A stretch of 57,824 nucleotides of DNA, from contig DXIQ01000043.1 in assembly GCA_019112785.1 (NCBI GenBank), forward strand, positions 1-57,824, written 5' to 3'. Position 1 is the stretch's first letter; the number at the start of each line of letters is the position of its first letter. This DNA is from Candidatus Blautia stercorigallinarum (GTDB lineage: Bacteria > Bacillota > Clostridia > Lachnospirales > Lachnospiraceae). The translations under genes were made by a program, and so were the position numbers. The notes below the pieces were generated by a model. The model did no database searches. It saw nothing but the letters and a program-made list of their open reading frames with translations, and was not told the origin of the DNA. Below, in pieces: positions 52,786 to 57,824 of the stretch.

Positions 52786-52836
52786 GGTGAAAAAGAAAAC
52801 AGGCTGGCATATAGGAATAAAACCATATACCAACCT
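52786..52836 (-). terminator. Terminator of the ferredoxin gene
   Basis: On the minus strand ACAGGTTGGTATATGG pairs with CCTATATGCCAGCCTGT and runs into TTTTCTTTTTC. Confidence 0.8.
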
Positions 52837-52852
52837 GTTTTTATAAATCTGA

Positions 52853-53023
52853 TTAGCCTTCTACAATAGCCTCTGTAGGACATACACTAGCGCATGTTCC
52901 GCAGTCAACACATGTATCAGCGTCGATCACATATTTGGAATCTCCTTCAGAAATAGCTTCTACTGGACATTCTCCTGCGCATGTTCCGCAGCTTACACAT
53001 TCGTCTGTGATTACGTATGCCAT
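52853..53023 (-). CDS. 2[4Fe-4S] ferredoxin
   Basis: The 56-residue ferredoxin has two clostridial cluster motifs, CVSCGTCAGECP and CVDCGTCASVCP (C-x2-C-x2-C-x3-C-P each), with the expected pseudo-twofold symmetry. It is a low-potential electron carrier for hydrogenase, pyruvate ferredoxin oxidoreductase and similar enzymes. AAAGGAGGG precedes the ATG. It has its own promoter (53074-53102) and terminator, so it is an abundant single-gene unit. It falls below a 60-residue ORF cut-off. Confidence 0.96.
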   Translation of the reverse strand: MAYVITDECVSCGTCAGECPVEAISEGDSKYVIDADTCVDCGTCASVCPTEAIVEG

Positions 53024-53073
53024 GTTCGTACCCTCCTTTATAATTCTGAATATGTAATTCAGTTACTACGCTT

Positions 53074-53102
53074 ATTCTAATATATTTGTTTCCATAATAC
53101 AA
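53074..53102 (-). promoter_or_regulatory. Promoter of the ferredoxin gene
   Basis: On the minus strand TTGTAT (53102-53097) and TAGAAT (53079-53074) have a 17-bp spacer. Confidence 0.7.
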
Positions 53103-53202
53103 GTCTTAAATTTGATACAATTCGCTATGGTCGGATTGCCGTTTGAGCTGTCTCCGGGGGAGAAGCTTATAAAGACGCTCTATAGAAAATGGAGAAAAAA
53201 GG

Positions 53203-53231
53203 TTGAATATCCCTGAAAAAGAGATTATAAT
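53203..53231 (+). promoter_or_regulatory. Promoter of the DUF1858 gene
   Basis: TTGAAT (53203-53208) and a perfect TATAAT (53226-53231) have a 17-bp spacer. The start of the longest ORF coincides with the -35 box, so the real start codon is further downstream. Confidence 0.8.
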
Positions 53232-53265
53232 GATACAGAAAAACATTTTAAGGAGGAAAATATCC

Positions 53266-53466
53266 ATGAAAGTAACACCAGAGATGACAATCGGTGAATT
53301 GATCCGTTTAGATGAGAATATCGTTCCAATTTTAATGAGAGCCGGCATGCACTGCATCGGCTGCCCTTCTGCTCAGGGCGAATCTCTTGCTGAGGCTGCT
53401 ATGGTCCATGGGATCAACGGTGATATGTTAGTTGCACAGATCAACGACTATCTGGAGAACAAATAA
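53266..53466 (+). CDS. DUF1858 redox-disulfide domain protein
   Basis: The 66-residue protein from ATG 53266 (AGGAGG upstream) is a DUF1858 domain, also called the hybrid-cluster-associated disulfide domain: KVTPEMTIGELIRLDENIVPILMRAGMHCIGCPSAQGESLAEAA. The pair in CIGC (about residues 28-31) can form a redox disulfide. It is cytosolic. The neighbouring ferredoxin fits a redox setting, but no hybrid-cluster protein gene is in the window. Confidence 0.9.
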   Translation: MKVTPEMTIGELIRLDENIVPILMRAGMHCIGCPSAQGESLAEAAMVHGINGDMLVAQINDYLENK

Positions 53467-53495
53467 TCTTATCGGCCGCAGAGGGAAGGATAAGT

Positions 53496-53533
53496 AAAAA
53501 AAGCTCCGGGGGAATTTCCCCCGGAGCTTTTCT
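53496..53533. terminator. Bidirectional terminator
   Basis: AAAAAAGCTCCGGGGG and CCCCCGGAGCTTTTC form a perfect 11-bp GC-rich core with T-runs on both strands. It serves the DUF1858 gene and mecA. Confidence 0.92.
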
Positions 53534-53553
53534 GACTCCGGAAAACAGACATC

Positions 53554-54312
53554 TTATATTTGAGCAAGTTTATTCAATGCGGCCTTCGGGATCATACAGC
53601 CGCCGTGTTCCATTAAGAATGCCTCCTTAGCGGGAGAGGAAGAATGCCCTTTTCCGTATTCGGAGAGCATATTGCAGACTTTGTTGAAATCTTCCGGAGA
53701 AGTCTCAGCCTGATGAAGGATCAAAGTGTAGGAACCGTTTTGAGTATCTTTGTACAGAGCGCTTTCACCGGTGAAAAAGTTGTTTAACCCGTGGGCTGCA
53801 TCGATCACTGCGTCCAGTGTCGGGAACGTATATTCCCGCATAAGGTTGACAGAGATAGAAGGCTGGACAGCCTGATCCGCAGAAGGAACTTCCTGGCTCT
53901 TTTCTTTTTTCTGCTTTTCCATAGCTCTGGATTTGGCTTCATAAATCTTACGGAAAATATCCAGGATATCATCGGCCCCTTCCAGTTCAATGCCGGTTCC
54001 TTCAGAACTGCTGCCGGAACCGCCGAAAGGAGTGAATTTGGAAAATCTGGTATCCAGCTCTTCCGGGTCCTCCACTTTGGAGATTATCAAAATAATGCTG
54101 TCTGCCGAAACGGGGATCGCTTCGATCATCAGCGGAATATTGTCAGCTTCAAAACCAAATTCTGTGTTGGCCTGCTGCATCATATCACGGAAAAGATCTT
54201 TTGCTTTGTCGCTGCCGTAGGCCAGTTCGCTGAGCCTGATATGTCTTTCTTCAAGATCAGACTTAGTAAGGGTACAACGGATCTGGTTTTCATTGATTTT
54301 TTCTATTTTCAT
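53554..54312 (-). CDS. mecA: Adaptor protein MecA
   Basis: The 252-residue adaptor delivers substrates to the ClpCP protease. The N-terminal domain (MKIEKINENQIRCTLTKSDLEERHI) and the C-terminal ClpC-binding half (about 150-252) are recognisable, linked by a Ser/Gly and Lys/Glu-rich middle (about 100-150). Such adaptors tune competence, sporulation or stress regulators. ATG 54312 follows AGGATGTGA. It is monocistronic. Confidence 0.92.
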   Translation of the reverse strand: MKIEKINENQIRCTLTKSDLEERHIRLSELAYGSDKAKDLFRDMMQQANTEFGFEADNIPLMIEAIPVSADSIILIISKVEDPEELDTRFSKFTPFGGSGSSSEGTGIELEGADDILDIFRKIYEAKSRAMEKQKKEKSQEVPSADQAVQPSISVNLMREYTFPTLDAVIDAAHGLNNFFTGESALYKDTQNGSYTLILHQAETSPEDFNKVCNMLSEYGKGHSSSPAKEAFLMEHGGCMIPKAALNKLAQI

Positions 54313-54406
54313 ATTCAGTCACATCCTGTCTAACATGATTATTAAGATGCTATTTTCCTTTTTATATTATATACTATGGTATGCGGCCTTGTAAAGAAGG
54401 AAATAC

Positions 54407-54435
54407 TTGCTATTGCCGGAGGATAATGGTATAAT
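54407..54435 (+). promoter_or_regulatory. Promoter of a long leader before the 54699 gene
   Basis: TTGCTA (54407-54412) and a perfect TATAAT (54430-54435) have a 17-bp spacer. The leader to the start at 54699 is about 257 nt. Apart from the duplicated segment below I see no clear structure in it. Confidence 0.7.
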
Positions 54436-54628
54436 GGTCCTCAGATAGAGAAGGCGGCTCTGTAGAACATACAGAAAGGGGTGAAAACTTCGGCAGCCTT
54501 CGGAAAATCCGGATTGTTCTTTTCAGATTCATTGTCGCAGTATTCTGCTGCAGGCGGGAAATACATTCTGTATTACCGCGTATTCCAAGTGTAAAAGAAA
54601 AATTGCTATAACTATTATGTCATCGGGA

Positions 54629-54712
54629 ATCAGACAGGGAGTTTTGCAAGGAGTGATTTTTATCGGGACCGCCTCTTCTATCAGACAAGGAGTTTTAAAT
54701 GGAGATGATTTT
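54629..54712 (+). repeat. Duplicated ribosome-site segment
   Basis: ATCAGACAGGGAGTTTTGCAAGGAGTGATTTT (written here in two parts: ATCAGACAGGGAGTTTT at 54629-54645, then GCAAGGAGTGATTTT) recurs at 54680-54712 as ATCAGACAAGGAGTTTT, then AAATGGAGATGATTTT. Only the second copy has the ATG used by the gene at 54699. Confidence 0.6.
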
Positions 54713-55001
54713 GCGGGAAAGGAGCTGCAGGGAAATAATATATCACGGGAAAACCTGCGTTAAAGACATGACAAAAAAAGAAATAAAAAGACTCCATCGG
54801 GAACTGAAGACCTATCGCAGAGAAGGGATTCCATTGCTCCTAAATGGAAGACAGACAACAGCAAAACGTATAGAGGAAGCCTGCCAGATCGCTGAGACAG
54901 GAGGATATATGCGGGATTATATCCAGGATGATCAGGGAAAGCTTCGGGGATTGTCCTTCGATCTTATAAAGGATGATAGCTTTCAATTGTATACAAAATA
55001 G
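54699..55001 (+). CDS. Conserved-looking small protein, unknown function
   Basis: The 100-residue protein starts at ATG 54699 after AAGGAG. It is basic and probably alpha/beta, with no signal peptide or membrane helix; KKEIKRLHRELKTYRREGIPLLLNG suggests a helix then a strand. I cannot name a family. It is the only gene after a strong promoter with a long leader and precedes a GH18 gene. Confidence 0.6.
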   Translation: MEMILRERSCREIIYHGKTCVKDMTKKEIKRLHRELKTYRREGIPLLLNGRQTTAKRIEEACQIAETGGYMRDYIQDDQGKLRGLSFDLIKDDSFQLYTK

Positions 55002-55125
55002 AAAAAAACTGAAAAATTCATGAAATCCTGGAAGAAAATAATGACGGAAAGAAAAAATATGCTATAATACACATGAGCCAAAAGAATAAGATTGGCATTC
55101 CTGAACGAAGAAAAGGAGCTGAGAT

Positions 55126-56844
55126 ATGGCAAAAAAACGAAGAAAAAGGAGAAGGAGGCGCAGCAGCAGACTGGCTCCGGTCCTGGTGGCCCTGCTTCTG
55201 ATCATATTAGTAGGAGCGGCGGGGATCATTACAAGTGCCATACGTCGATATACTCCTTCAGACGCCAGAATGGATCTGGCAGATTATTACCAGCAGAGTG
55301 GAGAGGATGAACTGTCTCTGATCCTGCAGGATAAGATAGCTGATTCCAAAGGCAGGATCGAGGATGGAACTGCGTATATTCCTTACACAGTGGTCACAGA
55401 GGATCTTGACGGCAGATTCTACTGGGATCAGGAGACACAGCAGATGTTATATACCCTGCCTGAAGAGATCCTGGAGATCCAGCCGGAGAGCAACACCTAC
55501 CTGCTGTCAGGAAAAACAGTTACAGAAGATTATCCTATTGTGCGGCAGATAGATGGGGAATACTATATTGCTTTGGATTTCCTGGAACAGTATATGGAGA
55601 TACAGGGAACAGTCTATGAAGATCCGGCCAGGGCTGTGATCTTCTATAAATGGGGCAAAGCAGAGACTGTGGAGGCTACTGAAGAGACCCAGATCCGTTA
55701 TCAGGGCGGTATTAAAAGTCCGATCCTGAAAGATCTGGAGCAGGGAGAAGAGATGCTCCTGCTGGAAGAACTGGATAACTGGTCCAGGGTAATGACCAGG
55801 GATGGCATTGACGGATATGTGGAGAACGGTTCATTATCTTCTGTGGGAGAAATGGAATACACGTATACAGGCAGCTATGAAGAAGATTTTACCAGCCTGA
55901 CCCGGGATCATAAGATCAATCTTGCATGGCACCAGGTAACTTCTGAAGCGGCAAATCAGGCTTTTGCTTCGGATACCCAGAATATGACAGGCGTGAACGT
56001 GATCTCTCCCACTTGGTTTTCTGTTACCAGCACCCAGGGAAATATTTCCTCACTGGCAAGCAGCGACTATGTGAGCCAGGCCCATGCCAAGGGACTGGAG
56101 GTATGGGGGCTTATCGACAATTTTGATGATGAGGTAAGCACTCTGGATACCTTGTCTGTCCGCAGTGCCAGACAGCACATTATTGACATGCTTCTTTCTG
56201 AGGCTAAGCGGGTGGATCTGGACGGGATCAATGTGGACTTTGAAGCTCTGACAGAGGAGGAAGCCCCGCATTTTATCCAGTTTATACGGGAATTATCTGT
56301 TGCCTGCAGGAATAATGGGCTGGTGCTTTCCGTAGATAATCCGGTACCTCAGTACACGGCTTTCTATAACAGGAAAGAACAGGGCATTGTGGCAGATTAT
56401 GTGATCATCATGGGTTATGATGAACATACGGTGGGCTCTGAAACTGCCGGTTCCGTAGCTTCCCTTCCCTTTGTAGAAGAAGGGATCGCACAGACTCTTT
56501 CGGAAGTGCCAAAGGAGAAAGTGATAAACGGCATACCTTTTTACACCCGGTTGTGGACAGAGGCGAATAATGGAATGGTGACCAGTGAAGTATGCAGTAT
56601 GGATCAGGCAGATGCTTATGTGGAAAAATATAACATGGAAGTATACTGGAATACAGATGTGTCCCAGAATTATGCGGAAGCAGTTACAGACAGCGGTGTC
56701 CTAAAGATGTGGCTGGAAGATGAGGAATCTCTGGAAGAAAAGATGAAGCTGATCCAGAAATATGAACTGGCAGGCGTGGCGGAATGGAAGCTTGGATTTG
56801 AACGGGACGACGTCTGGAAGATCATCAGTAGCTATGTACAATAA
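55126..56844 (+). CDS. Membrane-anchored GH18 family protein with SH3-like region
   Basis: The 572-residue protein has a strongly basic N-terminus (KKRRKRRRRRSSR), one membrane helix (about 17-38), a copper-amine-oxidase-N-like region (about 80-170), an SH3b-like domain (about 185-245) and a GH18 barrel (about 260-570). The catalytic stretch DLDGINVDFEAL has the DxxDxDxE pattern with Glu. It probably binds and cleaves cell wall or spore cortex glycans outside the membrane, like SleL/YdhD proteins. AAAGGAG precedes the ATG. TATAAT at 55063-55068 may start the transcript. Confidence 0.88.
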   Translation: MAKKRRKRRRRRSSRLAPVLVALLLIILVGAAGIITSAIRRYTPSDARMDLADYYQQSGEDELSLILQDKIADSKGRIEDGTAYIPYTVVTEDLDGRFYWDQETQQMLYTLPEEILEIQPESNTYLLSGKTVTEDYPIVRQIDGEYYIALDFLEQYMEIQGTVYEDPARAVIFYKWGKAETVEATEETQIRYQGGIKSPILKDLEQGEEMLLLEELDNWSRVMTRDGIDGYVENGSLSSVGEMEYTYTGSYEEDFTSLTRDHKINLAWHQVTSEAANQAFASDTQNMTGVNVISPTWFSVTSTQGNISSLASSDYVSQAHAKGLEVWGLIDNFDDEVSTLDTLSVRSARQHIIDMLLSEAKRVDLDGINVDFEALTEEEAPHFIQFIRELSVACRNNGLVLSVDNPVPQYTAFYNRKEQGIVADYVIIMGYDEHTVGSETAGSVASLPFVEEGIAQTLSEVPKEKVINGIPFYTRLWTEANNGMVTSEVCSMDQADAYVEKYNMEVYWNTDVSQNYAEAVTDSGVLKMWLEDEESLEEKMKLIQKYELAGVAEWKLGFERDDVWKIISSYVQ

Positions 56845-56866
56845 GAAAGTTAAGAGGTGGAGTATT

Positions 56867-57670
56867 ATGGCAGAATACGAAATGTTTAAGACAACTCTCA
56901 TGGGGGGGTACGACAAAGAGGAAGTCCAGGAACAGATCCAGAGGCTGAAGGACGAGATATCGGAAAATCAGGAGACTTTTAAGAAACAGCTTGCAGAAAA
57001 AGATGCACGGATCGCCGAACTTCAGAAGCGCATTGAGCTGAAAGAGGACTATCAGGCACGGCTGGAGGAGAATATCAAGGAAAAATATCAGAAATATATT
57101 GATAATTACGAGAGTATTGGAAAGCTGGTGTTTGAAGCTCAGGTAAAAGCAGATACGCTGGAAAAAGAGACCAAAGAAAAATGTGACAAAATGCTCCAGG
57201 AGGCAGAAGAAGAGGCAAAGCGGAAGGTGGAATCCGTACAGTCGGAGATTGACGATAAGCTGTTGGAAGGCAAAAAGAAATATCTGGCTGTGCAGGAAGA
57301 GATGAATGGGATCGTTGAGCTGATCAATCAGGCGCAGAAAAGATTCATGTCTTCTTATAAAGAAGTACATCATATTATCAGCAGTATGCCGACTTCTCTG
57401 AATGATCTGGAAGAAGACGTAGAGATGGAGCTTCATGAGATGAAAGCAGGAGAGGATGGAGAGCCGGAACCGGATAAGGAAGAGGAACTTCATCTGGGAG
57501 ATACGCAGGAGCTGGATTTTCTGGACGCTATGGAAGATATAGCGGAGCTGGAAGAGTTTGATGAAGAGGATGACGAGGAAGACGAAGACAGCAGGCTGGC
57601 TCTTCAGATATCCAAACTTCTCAGCGAGGAAGACGAGGCTATGCTGGAAGAAGAACTGGAGGATCTGTAA
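56867..57670 (+). CDS. DivIVA-like coiled-coil protein
   Basis: The protein has 267 residues from ATG 56867, following AGAGGTGGAG. The N-terminus (FKTTLMGGYDKEEVQEQIQRLKDE) has the Gly-Tyr-Asp hook of DivIVA/GpsB-like proteins that bind curved membrane. A long coiled coil spans about 25-150 and the C-terminus is very acidic (EEDDEEDEDS). It likely organises wall synthesis or poles. It lies 22 bases after the GH18 gene and is probably cotranscribed, linking a wall hydrolase with a morphogenetic scaffold. Confidence 0.8.
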   Translation: MAEYEMFKTTLMGGYDKEEVQEQIQRLKDEISENQETFKKQLAEKDARIAELQKRIELKEDYQARLEENIKEKYQKYIDNYESIGKLVFEAQVKADTLEKETKEKCDKMLQEAEEEAKRKVESVQSEIDDKLLEGKKKYLAVQEEMNGIVELINQAQKRFMSSYKEVHHIISSMPTSLNDLEEDVEMELHEMKAGEDGEPEPDKEEELHLGDTQELDFLDAMEDIAELEEFDEEDDEEDEDSRLALQISKLLSEEDEAMLEEELEDL

Positions 57671-57690
57671 AAAATACAGGCTGTATTTAA

Positions 57691-57736
57691 GCCGGACGGA
57701 AAATCTGCAGCAGGCAGAGTTTCCGTCCGGCATTTT
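57691..57736 (+). terminator. Terminator after the DivIVA-like gene
   Basis: GCCGGACGGAAAATCTGC and GCAGAGTTTCCGTCCGGC form a long stem followed by ATTTTGC, a weak T-tail. The last 88 bases of the window show no gene. Confidence 0.75.
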
Positions 57737-57824
57737 GCTGTTTATAACGTGGAAAATCCGTCGGACTGCATGGAAGATGGGCAACAAGTGTTATATTGCT
57801 CCAACTATATGGAAAATAAGGCGT

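Overview
The window reads as a stretch of chromosome from a low-to-mid GC anaerobic Firmicute, most likely a gut member of the Lachnospiraceae. The grounds are strong AGGAGG ribosome binding sites, near-consensus sigma-A promoters, tRNA genes without encoded CCA, the rpsF-ssb-rpsR and gdpP-rplI-dnaB clusters, mecA, a YesM/YesN-type two-component pair next to an LplB/YtcP-type sugar transporter, DUF951 and DUF1858 small proteins, and spore/cell-wall type GH18 and VanY-like proteins. The assignment comes from protein recognition only; no search was run. I see no rRNA gene, insertion sequence, prophage or CRISPR array.

0-9 kb: a tRNA cluster (Glu, Cys, Asn), small orphan genes, a LysR regulator, a MarR regulator overlapping a heterodimeric ABC exporter, then glutamate dehydrogenase divergent from an Lrp/AsnC regulator. 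9-13 kb: a LysR regulator, O-acetylhomoserine sulfhydrylase and a MATE pump. 13-29 kb: the metabolic centrepiece, a mannose-glycan locus. It encodes a GH125 alpha-1,6-mannosidase, a DUF4432 mutarotase-like protein, a GH38 alpha-mannosidase, a YesL-like membrane protein, a sensor kinase and an AraC-type response regulator, two sugar permeases, a solute-binding lipoprotein and a GH2 beta-mannosidase. The parts fit import and intracellular trimming of alpha- and beta-mannosyl oligosaccharides such as trimmed N-glycans. A tandem operator-like repeat lies in front of the transporter. No transporter ATPase is present, so a shared one elsewhere is assumed.

29-38 kb: four 79-bp tandem repeats, a VanY-like carboxypeptidase, peptidase T, an lrgA-lrgB-kinase-GntR operon, an Rpn-like nuclease and an orphan URO-D family protein. 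A compact type I toxin-antitoxin module follows: a 27-residue holin-like toxin converging on a roughly 100-nt RNA with a perfect consensus promoter. 38-42 kb: a serine-rich lipoprotein, a GH13 alpha-glucosidase, an AraC regulator broken by a one-base frameshift, and initiator tRNA-Met.

42-57.8 kb: a zinc-ribbon membrane protein with sortase B, a sirtuin, DUF951, and the rpsF-ssb-rpsR operon with a candidate S6:S18 leader. Next come gdpP (preceded by a nine-codon upstream ORF), rplI and dnaB, then thiC under a TPP riboswitch with its terminator, and a divergent MerR gene. The end holds a 56-residue ferredoxin outside the usual ORF size cut-off, a DUF1858 protein, mecA, a small orphan, a GH18 protein with an SH3-like region, and a DivIVA-like coiled-coil protein. 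Many start codons were moved from the longest ORF to the internal start that has a ribosome binding site and lies downstream of a recognisable promoter.
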